From assembly GCA_036734945.1 (NCBI GenBank), contig DAIMXP010000021.1:1-64000 (forward strand): 64,000 nucleotides of DNA. Direction: 5' to 3'. Made by a program: the position numbers and the translations under genes. The notes beneath the pieces were generated by a model. That model made no database searches, was not told where the DNA came from, and saw nothing but the letters and a program-made list of their open reading frames with translations. Source of the DNA: UBA4733 sp036734945 (lineage in GTDB: Bacteria > Chloroflexota > UBA4733). Numbering within the stretch: the stretch's first letter is position 1; each line of letters starts with the position of its first letter. Below are positions 48,630 through 57,322 of the stretch, one piece after another.

Positions 48630-49815
48630 AGGCGTGGTCCAAAGTCGGCAGCAGGCGCTCCCAGGTGTAGTGTTGCAGGACCATGCTCCGGCCGCTCGCT
48701 CCCAGACGGCTAGCCAGCGCACGATCATCCATCAGGCGCAGCAGCGCTACGGCGAAGGTCCGAGCGGTGGGCGCCAGGAGCAGGTGCTCCTCTGATTGCA
48801 GGCCGTAGCCGGCGGCTCCCAGGGGCGTGCTGACCAGGGGACGGGCCATAGCAAGCGCGCTGAGCACCTTGAGGCGCGTGCCTCCGCCGGAAAAGAGCGG
48901 CACGGCAACCACACTGGCGCGCGCCAGCGCCCGTTTCTCGGCGGCCACACCGGGCACGTGGCCCGTGACGATGATGCGCGGATCAGCAGCCAGGCGCTGG
49001 ACGGCAGCGGCCGGGTCTCGCCCAAAGAGCGTGAGGCGCGCCGTCGGCCGGCGCGACCAGACAAGCGGCATCACCTGTTGCGCCAGCCACAGCGCGCCCT
49101 CGACGTTGGGCCGAAAGTCCATCTTCCCGCCAAAGAGGATGCTGTCGGCGTCTTCAACGATCTCGGGCATCGGCGCATAGACCGCTGGATCGACACCGTT
49201 CGGCAGAACCGCGACTGCTGCGCCTGGCGCTATGTGCTGCAAGTCAGCCTGATCGGTCTCCGAAACCGCCAGGGTCGTGGCGGCTCGTCGCAGCGCCGCC
49301 GCTTCGTAGCGAACGAGCTTGTGCCATTGGAGCAAGGAGTAGGCGGCGGCGAAAGGCCGGCGGTCGCGGAGCGCTGCCGCATAGGCGCGCTGCTGCAAGC
49401 GCCATTCGGCGTTGTGCGCGTCGAGGACCAGCGGTGCGGTAACCATTTGCGTATACCGGTACAGTTCCAGGGCCTCACACTGCACCACGGCGAAGCGCCG
49501 GCGTCGACACAGAGCCGCCACGGTGGCGCCGAACTCCGCCGATCGCAGGCGGACCGCCAGGTCGGGGACGGGCAACACCTGGGAAGCCAGACGCTGGACG
49601 GCGCGCCGAGCGGGGGGAGCAACGGCGAGTACTTGTTCGCAACAATCAAGGAGCGGCGCCGCTATCTCGTCGGGCGAACCAAACGCCACGAGCGTCAAGC
49701 GGTGGCTCTGCCCAAGGTGCTTCAGGATATTGTAGTTCCGCAGGGCGGCGCCTTGCTCAGGGGGATACGGTAGCTGCGGAGCAAGCAGTAACACGCTGCA
49801 GGTGTCAGGCCTCAT
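48604..49815 (-). CDS. GT4-family glycosyltransferase
   Basis: A 403-residue GT-B protein with an N-terminal acceptor domain (LLLAPQLPYPPEQGAALRNYNIL) and the C-terminal donor domain: ILFGGKMDFRPNVEGALWL, TLFGRDPAAAVQRLA and VAVPLFSGGGTRLKVLSALAMARPLVST. This resembles the sugar transferases of exopolysaccharide clusters. It starts 87 bases from the divergent peptide gene. Confidence 0.85.
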   Translation of the reverse strand: MRPDTCSVLLLAPQLPYPPEQGAALRNYNILKHLGQSHRLTLVAFGSPDEIAAPLLDCCEQVLAVAPPARRAVQRLASQVLPVPDLAVRLRSAEFGATVAALCRRRRFAVVQCEALELYRYTQMVTAPLVLDAHNAEWRLQQRAYAAALRDRRPFAAAYSLLQWHKLVRYEAAALRRAATTLAVSETDQADLQHIAPGAAVAVLPNGVDPAVYAPMPEIVEDADSILFGGKMDFRPNVEGALWLAQQVMPLVWSRRPTARLTLFGRDPAAAVQRLAADPRIIVTGHVPGVAAEKRALARASVVAVPLFSGGGTRLKVLSALAMARPLVSTPLGAAGYGLQSEEHLLLAPTARTFAVALLRLMDDRALASRLGASGRSMVLQHYTWERLLPTLDHAYAAPHRGD

Positions 49816-49901
49816 CGGGGAGGGAGTGTACCACGCTCTGCCGCCGACCCTGGTATCATCGCCGGTGAGGCGGTGGAGGACGCGGGTCGGAGGGATTGAT
49901 C

Positions 49902-50041
49902 ATGACGGCGGGTCAACCGCTGCTCCAGGCTGTCGCGCCCGTCGGCTGCTGCTCAAGGTCGGCATCTACGCCGGCCCGGCGATCCTCGCCACCGCCCTCA
50001 CCGCCCAGAACGTCTACGCTTCCGGCCACTCGGGCAGCTAG
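49902..50041 (+). CDS. Very small peptide gene, apparently with a frame change (candidate modified-peptide precursor)
   Basis: An extended -10 box (TGGTATCAT, 49851-49859) and a GGAGGG ribosome site lead to ATG 49902, which encodes MTAGQPLLQAVAP. The next codons in this frame look non-coding, but in the -1 frame RRLLLKVGIYAGPAILATAL and then TAQNVYASGHSGS follow to a TAG at 50041. Joining the two by a slip at GCG-CCC gives a 46-residue peptide with a hydrophobic core and Gly/Ser/His tail. A PqqD-family gene follows 75 bases later. A sequencing error, a decayed gene or recoding could explain the frame change. Confidence 0.45.
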
Positions 50042-50098
50042 GTCTTCTGACCAGGAAACGAGGCGTCGAACCTGGTGGTAGAAACCCAAAAAGGGGGG

Positions 50099-50137
50099 CT
50101 TGCTGTGGTTACGTCATGCTGACGCGACCGCAGCAAG
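50099..50137 (+). other. Hairpin covering the start of the PqqD gene
   Basis: CTTGCTGTGGT (50099-50109) pairs with ACCGCAGCAAG (50127-50137), one mismatch, and an inner CGTCA-TGC-TGACG stem surrounds the ATG at 50116. It can either limit PqqD translation or partly terminate transcription after the peptide gene. Confidence 0.6.
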
Positions 50138-50388
50138 CGTCTGGTTTAATCGTCGAAGAGATGGGCGATGAGATAGTCGCCTTTGTTCCATCCAGCGGGC
50201 GTACCGTCGTCCTCAACGCGGTCGGTGGCGCCGTGCTGGAATTTTGCGACGGCAAGCGCTCCCCCGCGCAGATCGCCGCCGAAATCGTTGCAGTCTTGCC
50301 CGCCGATCTGACGCGAGTGACGGAGGACGTAAACGCCACCCTTGACGAGTATGCCGCCCTGGGCCTCGTGAACGACGCGACGACCTAA
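50116..50388 (+). CDS. PqqD-family peptide-binding (RRE-like) protein
   Basis: A 90-residue single PqqD domain (PF05402): VEEMGDEIVAFVPSSGRTVVLNAVGGAVLEFCDGKRSPAQIAAEI... with the conserved LN-x3-G/A and DG motifs, and a terminal LDEYAALGLV. PqqD domains hold the leader of a ribosomal peptide for modification; they also occur singly in polysaccharide loci. ATG 50116 is in a hairpin; ATG 50161 (MGDEIVAF) is an alternative start. The stop overlaps the convergent GT4 gene by four bases. No radical SAM or peptidase gene is near. Confidence 0.82.
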   Translation: MLTRPQQASGLIVEEMGDEIVAFVPSSGRTVVLNAVGGAVLEFCDGKRSPAQIAAEIVAVLPADLTRVTEDVNATLDEYAALGLVNDATT

Positions 50389-51509
50389 CACCGCAGCACG
50401 TGCTCGTATACGGCCCACGTCTCGTCGGCGCAACGATCCCAGGAGAATAGGGCGGCGCGCTGCCTGCCGCGGGCGATCAAGTCGTCGCGTCGCTGTCGAT
50501 CTTCCAGCAGCCTTCGCAGCCCGGTCGTCAGCGCCATGACCGACGACTCCACCAGTTCCGCTGCCGACGTGGGACCATCCCCGCACACCTCTGGTAAGGG
50601 GCCGCTGCGCAGGGCCACAACCGGCGTGCCACAGGCCATCGCCTCCAGTGGCGGGAAGGCGAACCCCTCGTAGAGGGAGGGAAATGCCAGGACCTCGGCT
50701 GTGGTATACAGCGCGACAAGGTCGTGATCGTCGATTCGGCCCAGGCGGTGCGTGCGCTGCTGCAAGCCGTACTCGTGTACGGTCTGCCACACCTTGTCGG
50801 CTCCCCATCCGTCAGCGCCGGCCAGGACCAGGTGGACGTCGGGATGGCCGATCTGCCGGAATGCCTCCAGCAGCAACAGCAAATTCTTGCGTTCCTCAAT
50901 CGTGCCCAGCGCCAGAACATAGGGTTGCGTGAGACCGTACTTCGCGGCCAGCAGGGGCCTGTTCGGCGCCGGCTGAAAGCGCCGATCGACGCCATTGTGT
51001 ACGACATGCACGCGCCGAGGGTCGACCGGCAAGGTGCGCAGCAATTCGTCACGGATGAAGGCGGAGACGCAGATTACGGCGTCGGCAACAGGCAACGTCA
51101 ACGCCGCCGCAGCGTAGTGCCGTCGGCTGCGTCGCTCGTGCGTCCAGGGGTAGCGCCAGAAGGCGAGATCGTGGACTGTCACAACCGTCGGGAAGAGGCG
51201 CACACCGGTACCAACATGGTCCACGACATGGAACAGTGCGGGACGGAGCCGCAATACTTCCAGCGGCAGCGTCCAGCGCTCCAGAAAGTGGTGGCACGGC
51301 GTGGCCGCTCGCCTCACGGCCACCCCCTGGGCAGCGAGCGGCTGCCACCAGTCGCCGGTCTCACGCCGTGCCAGTAAAGCCGTGACATCACCGGCGTGGC
51401 GGGCCGCCAGGCCGGCCAGCAGGCCCGTCACATAGCGGCTGATGCCTGCGCCGGTGTACGCGGGCATGCGCGCATCGAGAACGACATGCCGCCGTACTTT
51501 AGCCGGCAC
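50385..51509 (-). CDS. GT4-family glycosyltransferase (mannosyltransferase-like)
   Basis: A 374-residue GT-B enzyme: VVLDARMPAYTGAGISRYVTGLL at the N-terminus, VVTVHDLAFWRYP, then VLALGTIEERKNLLLLLEAF and the GT4 EGFAFPPLEAMACGTPVVA motif with its catalytic-region glutamates. GTG 51509 is used so that the conserved VVLDAR start is retained; it overlaps the ligase gene by 11 bases. It is likely to extend the polysaccharide repeat unit. Confidence 0.85.
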   Translation of the reverse strand: MPAKVRRHVVLDARMPAYTGAGISRYVTGLLAGLAARHAGDVTALLARRETGDWWQPLAAQGVAVRRAATPCHHFLERWTLPLEVLRLRPALFHVVDHVGTGVRLFPTVVTVHDLAFWRYPWTHERRSRRHYAAAALTLPVADAVICVSAFIRDELLRTLPVDPRRVHVVHNGVDRRFQPAPNRPLLAAKYGLTQPYVLALGTIEERKNLLLLLEAFRQIGHPDVHLVLAGADGWGADKVWQTVHEYGLQQRTHRLGRIDDHDLVALYTTAEVLAFPSLYEGFAFPPLEAMACGTPVVALRSGPLPEVCGDGPTSAAELVESSVMALTTGLRRLLEDRQRRDDLIARGRQRAALFSWDRCADETWAVYEHVLRC

Positions 51510-53124
51510 GTTGGTACCAGGGTCGCCGCACTTGCAAGGTGAGCACGCGGATGGCCGGCGCTGGGATCGTCGGCCGCTCCAACTGCGCCACGGCTGGCGG
51601 GGACTGACCAATGCGAACGGCTGCAACCCCCATTCCCAGCAACCACCACATGAGCGCGATGTCCGATTGGAAACTGAAGAAATAACGATCCAGCATCCCG
51701 GCGCTGAAGGCGGCAACCGCCGCCGCGACCAGCCCGAATGCGAGATCTCGACAAGGGGGATCGTGGAGGCGGGAAAGGGAGCGCAGGAGCCAGAAGAAAA
51801 AGACGGCTATGATGACCAGAAAGATGGCCAACCCGCCCAAACCGACTTCCTCGGCCATCAGCAAGTAAATGTTCGACACGCCGACGTACAGGTTGAGGTC
51901 CGGCGAGCCGCCAAAGCCGACACCGAAGGCAGGATAGGTGCTGATAAGGCGCAGCGCGTCGCCGGCCTCCCCAAGCCGCATGGCTGCCGCCTTGTCCTTC
52001 GCCTCCAGGCCGGAGATGAGTTGGCTCGTAAAACGGTGACTGACCGGCAACTGTACGAAGAGCGCCAGCAGGATGAGACCCACCACCAGTAGGCGGCGGT
52101 AGCGCCAGATGCCCATGAACAGAAAGGCGACAAAGAGACCAACCCAGGAACTGCGCGAGTAGGTGATGAGCAAACATGGCAACATCGGCGCCAGGAGCAC
52201 CACGCTCCAACGTCGAGGCAGGAATGGCCGTTCCGCCACGAGTTGGGCCAGCGCGAGAATGATGCTCAACATCAACAGGCCACCCAGCACATTCGGATCT
52301 ACTGAGGTGGAGATGGCGCGCTCGGCCAGGTTAAAGTCAACGCGGTAGCGCAGTACGTCCGTTCCTGTTGGGTAATGCAGGACGCCGAGCAGGTTGAGGA
52401 GCCGGGTCGACGTGGACGGATGCAACAGATAGAGCACAATGCCGATCACTGCCGCTCCGGCCCCGCCCAGACAGAAGGCGGCGTACAGGTATTGCAAGCG
52501 CTGGCGCGTGTACACGACATCCACGATGAAAAAAAAGACCAGCGTGGCGAGCACGACTTTGACAAAATAGTGCAGCGTGTCCGACGTCAACGGCGTCCGT
52601 CCGGTCGCTGCCAGTAGCGCTACCAGGGCGATGCACAGCCAGGCCCAGACGAGCACATTCAGCGGCGTTGACCGGGCGGCGGCAAACTGCGGGTTGACGC
52701 GCCGCCCCAGCCAGCGAACGAGCAGAACGGCGCAGAGCAGATCGAGGAACGTCGGGGAGAGGCCGATCTTGATAGGGAGCGTGGCGAACGGCAGCAGCGT
52801 CATGGTCGCCACCAGACCGAGCAGCGCGGCCTCATCGCTTATGGCGACCGCGCCGGCCACGGCGGCAGCAATGATGAGCGCCGATCCCAGAACGGCCGAG
52901 GTGCTACCGATCAAGATGCCGGCGCCGGCGGCGACCAGGCCGGCCAGCGGCGGCAGCCAGTGTGCCGGGCCGACGGCCAACGGGGGGCGATGCAGTGTGT
53001 GCAGAGTGCCTTTCTCTCGAACGTTGATCCAGTCTACCAGCGCGCCGGAGCCCTCAGCAGGCATCGCCAGGATTGACGAGGCAAAGAGTGGACAACGCCG
53101 CCCATGATTGACTACTCTTGTCAT
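51499..53124 (-). CDS. O-antigen ligase/polymerase family membrane protein
   Basis: A 541-residue polytopic protein of the Wzy_C/WaaL family (PF04932), about 11-12 helices. The region ITYSRSSWVGLFVAFLFMGIW is the typical SRSxW segment, followed by a large periplasmic loop with HRFTSQLISGLEAKDKAAAMRLG and YPAFGVGFGG. It would polymerise or ligate glycan repeats. First gene of the leftward glycan operon; the first 50 residues are unlike a membrane segment, so the real start may be internal. Confidence 0.82.
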   Translation of the reverse strand: MTRVVNHGRRCPLFASSILAMPAEGSGALVDWINVREKGTLHTLHRPPLAVGPAHWLPPLAGLVAAGAGILIGSTSAVLGSALIIAAAVAGAVAISDEAALLGLVATMTLLPFATLPIKIGLSPTFLDLLCAVLLVRWLGRRVNPQFAAARSTPLNVLVWAWLCIALVALLAATGRTPLTSDTLHYFVKVVLATLVFFFIVDVVYTRQRLQYLYAAFCLGGAGAAVIGIVLYLLHPSTSTRLLNLLGVLHYPTGTDVLRYRVDFNLAERAISTSVDPNVLGGLLMLSIILALAQLVAERPFLPRRWSVVLLAPMLPCLLITYSRSSWVGLFVAFLFMGIWRYRRLLVVGLILLALFVQLPVSHRFTSQLISGLEAKDKAAAMRLGEAGDALRLISTYPAFGVGFGGSPDLNLYVGVSNIYLLMAEEVGLGGLAIFLVIIAVFFFWLLRSLSRLHDPPCRDLAFGLVAAAVAAFSAGMLDRYFFSFQSDIALMWWLLGMGVAAVRIGQSPPAVAQLERPTIPAPAIRVLTLQVRRPWYQRAG

Positions 53125-53195
53125 GTGGCCGCGCCTGCGGGGGCTAGCGCCCAGGCAGGCCGGCGGCCGAGAGAGTTTTGAGGAGGCAGTCTGTC

Positions 53196-53813
53196 ATGGC
53201 TTACGAAGTTCCCGCCTTGCCGTACGATTACGCCGCGCTGGAGCCGCACATCGACGAGCAGACGATGCGCATCCATCACGACAAACATCACGCCGCGTAC
53301 GTGACCAACCTGAACAACGCGCTGGCGAACTCGCCGGAGCTGGCGAAGCTTCCCGTCGAGCAGTTGATCCAGCAACTGGCCAAGGTGCCGGAGAACGTCC
53401 GCACCGCCGTTCGGAACAACGCAGGAGGTCACGCCAACCACAGCTTCTTCTGGCCCATTATGGGTCCCAGCGCTGGCGGCGCCCCCAGCGGTAAACTGGC
53501 CGAGGCCATCAACAGCACCTTCGGCGGCTTCGACCAGTTCAAGCAGCAACTGGCTGCCGCCGGCGCAGCGCGCTTCGGTAGTGGGTGGGCCTGGCTGTCG
53601 CTTGACTCCAGCGGTGGCCTGCGTATCGAGAGCACGCCCAACCAGGACAATCCCTTGATGGAGGGCCGCACGCCCATCCTTGGCGTGGACGTCTGGGAGC
53701 ATGCTTACTACCTGAAGTACCAGAACCGCCGTCCCGACTATCTGGCAGCATGGTGGAGCACGGTTAACTGGCATGCGGTCGCCGCGAACTACGCCAAAGC
53801 GACGGGCAGTTAG
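53196..53813 (+). CDS. sodA: Superoxide dismutase, Mn/Fe family (Mn-type residues)
   Basis: A 205-residue cytoplasmic SOD. Metal ligands are seen in MRIHHDKHHAAYV, NHSFFW, and DVWEHAYYLKY; GGHANHSFFWPIMG and STPNQDNPL (Gln in the metal's outer sphere) point to manganese. ATG 53196 is chosen from the AGGAGG ribosome site ten bases upstream and the MAYEVPALPYDYAAL opening, typical for the family. Confidence 0.94.
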   Translation: MAYEVPALPYDYAALEPHIDEQTMRIHHDKHHAAYVTNLNNALANSPELAKLPVEQLIQQLAKVPENVRTAVRNNAGGHANHSFFWPIMGPSAGGAPSGKLAEAINSTFGGFDQFKQQLAAAGAARFGSGWAWLSLDSSGGLRIESTPNQDNPLMEGRTPILGVDVWEHAYYLKYQNRRPDYLAAWWSTVNWHAVAANYAKATGS

Positions 53814-53824
53814 CAGCTCAGCCG

Positions 53825-53924
53825 NNNNNNNNNNNNNNNNNNNNNNNNNNNNNNNNNNNNNNNNNNNNNNNNNNNNNNNNNNNNNNNNNNNNNNNNNNNN
53901 NNNNNNNNNNNNNNNNNNNNNNNN
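53825..53924. other. Assembly gap (100 N)
   Basis: Exactly 100 unresolved bases between sodA and the small-gene pair. The length is a conventional placeholder, so the true spacing and any gene within are unknown. Confidence 0.99.
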
Positions 53925-53945
53925 CAGCCGTGCCACCTGTCCGTG

Positions 53946-54110
53946 CTACTTACTGGGGACAAGAAAGCGCAGTACCCGCCCGCCCGGACGGATGGAGGTG
54001 CGGCAACACTCACAGTAGCGGGTCGGCGTGGTACCCGCGTTGTGGAGCCGGGCCCCCTGTTGCAGTAGCCGCGTCCAGCACAGATCACATGCCCAGACTA
54101 AATGTGCCAT
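53946..54110 (-). CDS. Small zinc-ribbon-like protein
   Basis: A 54-residue protein, MAHLVWACDLCWTRLL... then CECCRTSIRPGGRVLRF. Two CxxC pairs 28 residues apart suggest a zinc ribbon. A GAAGGAG site precedes two tandem ATGs; the second, at 54110, is at the better distance. It is downstream of another small gene on the same strand. Function unknown; it may be a nucleic-acid-binding or regulatory protein. Confidence 0.6.
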   Translation of the reverse strand: MAHLVWACDLCWTRLLQQGARLHNAGTTPTRYCECCRTSIRPGGRVLRFLVPSK

Positions 54111-54173
54111 CATCACTCCTTCAGGCTCCCAAGGTAAGCACATTCCGTGCCGAACCGGTAGCAAGTGTCAAGG

Positions 54174-54359
54174 CTATGCGGGACTCTGCTGTGTCCCAGC
54201 GGCAGCCAGTGCCGACGAAGGTGTCTCGGCGGGCGTGAGGACCTGCGTGGTGCTGACCCCCCAGAGCGCCTGGCGATAATCATCACGGGTTGCGTGCAAA
54301 TCTACACCGAAGCGCACCCGCGGTCGGCGTGCCTGTTCTTCGTTCGTACTCTGTTGCAT
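54174..54359 (-). CDS. Small hypothetical protein
   Basis: A 61-residue protein beginning MQQSTNEEQARRPRVRFGVD and ending in a Ala/Thr/Pro-rich tail (LTPAETPSSALAAAGTQQS). A clear GAAGGAGAG ribosome site lies before the ATG, supporting expression. It precedes the zinc-ribbon gene by 63 bases, so the two may be co-transcribed. No known family recognised. The 194 bases to its right are AT-richer than the rest and probably contain its promoter and that of the divergent kinase. Confidence 0.5.
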   Translation of the reverse strand: MQQSTNEEQARRPRVRFGVDLHATRDDYRQALWGVSTTQVLTPAETPSSALAAAGTQQSPA

Positions 54360-54553
54360 GACTCTCCTTCAACGTTGCTACAGGATTACCGGGTCGGATT
54401 GTGCTGCTACTTTTACACTCTATTCTACGATGCGCAACTGAATAGCCCTATTGGGCGGTAACAACAGACAGTGTGCTCGCGCACGGGACTTCTGGCCCAT
54501 TCGCAAGCTGACGTTAGGTATGGCGTAACGTCGAGTGGCAACAATATAGGTAC

Positions 54554-55435
54554 GTGGCTGGTCGTGGATGGCCTCTCCAGCGCAAGCTAATGGTGAGGGC
54601 GTGGGAGGCGTTTGTGCAGCAAGTCCGGTCGTCAACGGCCTTGCCGCTGACCATGCGCGGGGGGAGTCGCGGTATTCCGGCGCCAGTTCAGCACCAACCC
54701 ACCCGAGTTGGCGATGCTCCGGGCAGCGACCGCATACGCGACGAATTCCTGGCGGTGCTGTCGCATGAACTGCGTTCGCCGCTCGCCACGATCAAGGGGT
54801 TTGTTGATCTGCTCATCAGCGACGACAATAGCAACCTGACCGTCGAACAGCGCGAGTTCCTCACCATCGTTGCCTATAACGCGCAACGGCAAGTGGACTC
54901 CGTCGAGCAACTCCTTACTTTTGCCGATATCCGTACGGGCCGGGCTGCCGTCAGCCTGGCAGCCGTACACCTTCCTGTGTTGCTGGAGCGCTGTGTGGAG
55001 ACGTTGCGCGCCACGAGCAACAGCCAGGGGCAAGAGGTGACCTTATACTGTGATCCGGCGGTCCCGGCAGTGCTGGCCGATGGGGATCGCGTTCTGCAGA
55101 TTCTCACGATCCTTTTGGATTTTGCTACCGAACGTGTTATGGGCGGCGGCGCGATCGACATCACCGTGGTCGTGCAGCAGCCCTGGGTTTGCGTCGAGGT
55201 CCACGATACCGGCCCGGAGATGGCGGCACACGAGTGCGAGCGCTTCCTTGCCGGCTTCCATCACGCGACAGGTGACGGCTATATTGACGGCGATCGCCTG
55301 GGTCTGAATCTGGCTATCGCTCGCGGCCTGGCGGAGTTACAGGGCGGTGACGTCGAATTGCGCTGTGCCGCCGGAACGGGTACCACGCTCCGCCTGATGT
55401 TGCCAATCAATCTGTCCGACGGCGCGAATACCTAA
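54554..55435 (+). CDS. Histidine kinase-like protein with degenerate ATP site
   Basis: A 293-residue protein with no membrane segment. The HisKA domain is normal: FLAVLSHELRSPLATIKGFVDLL, His about residue 71. The following ATPase is altered: the N box expected as LLxNAxKY reads LLDFATERV (no Asn) and G1 expected as DTGxGI reads DTGPEM, while the final GLNLAIARGLAELQGG (G2) is kept. It may bind no ATP and act as a phosphatase or scaffold. GTG 54554 or ATG 54590 is the start. No response regulator is adjacent. Confidence 0.72.
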   Translation: MAGRGWPLQRKLMVRAWEAFVQQVRSSTALPLTMRGGSRGIPAPVQHQPTRVGDAPGSDRIRDEFLAVLSHELRSPLATIKGFVDLLISDDNSNLTVEQREFLTIVAYNAQRQVDSVEQLLTFADIRTGRAAVSLAAVHLPVLLERCVETLRATSNSQGQEVTLYCDPAVPAVLADGDRVLQILTILLDFATERVMGGGAIDITVVVQQPWVCVEVHDTGPEMAAHECERFLAGFHHATGDGYIDGDRLGLNLAIARGLAELQGGDVELRCAAGTGTTLRLMLPINLSDGANT

Positions 55436-55498
55436 GGAGCGGGCGAGGGCTGCGCGGCCGCTAACCCCGTCGAGCACAATCCGCTCAATGGCAAGAGA

Positions 55499-55564
55499 GA
55501 CCAGAGGCGATTCCGCCTCTGGTCCCTCGGTGCAGCGCTGTAGCCTTCAATGAAGGCCTACAGC
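55499..55564. terminator. Two hairpins between convergent kinase and amtB genes
   Basis: GACCAGAGGCG-ATTC-CGCCTCTGGTC (55499-55524) is a perfect 11-base stem; a second imperfect one, GCTGTAGCCTTC with GAAGGCCTACAGC, is at 55537-55564. Both genes end toward it. There is no U-tract, so it is a structural barrier or REP pair rather than a textbook terminator. Confidence 0.6.
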
Positions 55565-55617
55565 CAGGGTGGTGGACGTATGCCGATACGGCGACACGCG
55601 AAGGAGTCGCCCTTCCG

Positions 55618-56973
55618 TCACCCGACGATGGCGCCACCAAAGTCGGCCTCGGTCGCCGGTAGCGGCCCCATGACACCGACTTCTTCGCCGTGTACCGCCA
55701 GATCACCTACCTCCAGGAGTTTGTCGGCGATACGCAGGGGTACGAAGATGCCGACGACCTTGGCGATAGCAAAGGTGGAGACCGTACACCAGATGATCAC
55801 GAAGAGGGCGGCAATGGCCTGGATCTTGAGTTGACCGAGGCCGGCGCCGTAGAAGAGGCCGCCAACTGAGACGTTGGCCGTACTGCCGGAACCGAAGTAG
55901 ACGATCATATTGGGATCAGCCACCAGGCCGACCATCAGGCCACCAACCAGGCCGGCGATGCCATGGGTGTGGACCACACCGAGCGCATCGTCAACCCGGC
56001 GGAAGATCGTCACCTTGTTCATCGTCACCCAGGGGATAGCGGCGGCAACGACGCCAATGGCGATGGCCCCGTAACCGTTCACATAACCCGCTGCCGGCGT
56101 GATGGCGACGAGGCCGGTGATCATGCCGTTGACGGCGCCAAGCAGCGACGGCTTGCCGATGGCGAATATGTCGATGATCAGCCAGGTCAACATTGCCGTT
56201 GCGGCGGCCAGGTTGGTGTTGAGTACAGCAGCCGAAGCGTCGGCGTTGGCGAAGTAGGGGTCGCCACCGTTGAAGCCGTTCCAGCCGAGCCAGAGCAAGC
56301 CTGCGCCGGCCATCACCATCAAGAGGTTGTTGGGCGAGGCCGCGCCGCGATCCCGTGCCAGCCGGGGTCCAATGACGGCAGCCAGCACGAAGCCGGAAAC
56401 ACCTGCCGACAGGTGGATGACATAGCCACCGGAGTAGTCAACCGCGCCGAACCCTGACAGCCAGCCGCCGCCCCACAGCGCGAAAGCATCCACGCTGTAG
56501 ACGATCGTCGACCAGACCGGCACGATGATCATCCAGGCCTTGAAGTTGATGCGCCCAACGACGCTGCCCAGGAAGAGCAGCGGCGTGATGGCCGCGAAGA
56601 CGAACTGGAAGTAGACGAGCGAGGACTGCGGGAACCGGAAATCGGGCATCAGTCCTTTGAGCAGAGGAATGTTGGCTCGGGCCTGCTCGGAAGCCTGGTC
56701 GAGCGACGCGCCAGGTATGCCGATGACATTGTTCAACGGTCCTAGCAACGCCGGGGACCCGAAGCTCATGTTGAAGCCCCAGAGCGTCCAGGTCAACAGC
56801 ACGATGGCGAAACCGTAGAAGGCCATAAAGGCGCTGTTCACCGCCCAGCGACGCTGAACAATGCCACCGTAGAGGATGGCGAGTCCGGGAATGCTCATCA
56901 AGCCGACGAGCGTTGCTGCTGTCAACTGCCAGGCGGTGTCGCCCGGTTGCAGCCAGGATGGATCGGGAGTCAT
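55618..56973 (-). CDS. amt: Ammonium transporter
   Basis: A 451-residue Amt protein with eleven helices. The conserved twin-histidine pore is seen as YVIHLSAGVSGFVLA and VHTHGIAGLVGGLMVG; GGIVQRRWAVNSAFMAFYGF and WGGGWLSGFGAVDYSGG are further family regions. ATG 56973 follows GAAGAAGGG. No glnK/PII gene is adjacent. The 439-base region upstream contains a terminator-like hairpin and a long inverted repeat. Confidence 0.92.
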   Translation of the reverse strand: MTPDPSWLQPGDTAWQLTAATLVGLMSIPGLAILYGGIVQRRWAVNSAFMAFYGFAIVLLTWTLWGFNMSFGSPALLGPLNNVIGIPGASLDQASEQARANIPLLKGLMPDFRFPQSSLVYFQFVFAAITPLLFLGSVVGRINFKAWMIIVPVWSTIVYSVDAFALWGGGWLSGFGAVDYSGGYVIHLSAGVSGFVLAAVIGPRLARDRGAASPNNLLMVMAGAGLLWLGWNGFNGGDPYFANADASAAVLNTNLAAATAMLTWLIIDIFAIGKPSLLGAVNGMITGLVAITPAAGYVNGYGAIAIGVVAAAIPWVTMNKVTIFRRVDDALGVVHTHGIAGLVGGLMVGLVADPNMIVYFGSGSTANVSVGGLFYGAGLGQLKIQAIAALFVIIWCTVSTFAIAKVVGIFVPLRIADKLLEVGDLAVHGEEVGVMGPLPATEADFGGAIVG

Positions 56974-57137
56974 TGAATACCCTTCTTCCAAACAATGCCG
57001 ATGCTATCGCCCGCGCGACAGCCTTCAGGTCACGGCCCAGCGTTGGGTGAAAGGGCAGCCCCGCCCGGGACTTCGGCGTACCGGCAGATGCGTCTGACCG
57101 GTCGTCGATCCGCAACGCTCGCCGTCACTTCCGGCAA

Positions 57138-57174
57138 CAAAAAGCCTTCCGCCTCTGCGGGGAGGACGGAAGGC
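57138..57174 (-). terminator. Rho-independent terminator upstream of amt
   Basis: On the minus strand GCCTTCCG-T-CCTC pairs with GAGG-CGGAAGGC around CCCGCA and is followed by TTTTTG. It lies 240 bases downstream of the phosphatase gene stop and 165 bases before the amt start. It ends the phosphatase transcript or acts as an attenuator for amt. Confidence 0.75.
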
Positions 57175-57322
57175 AACGATGCCAGTGACGCAACCGCGCA
57201 ACACAGTGAGCATCGTCGCTCACCATGCCTCGACGCTCCGCATGGTACCGAAAGGAACCAGGCATGTCAATACAGGGGAACCATTGGGGTCCTGCCGCAG
57301 AGGCGTGCAAGCGACCAACGTT

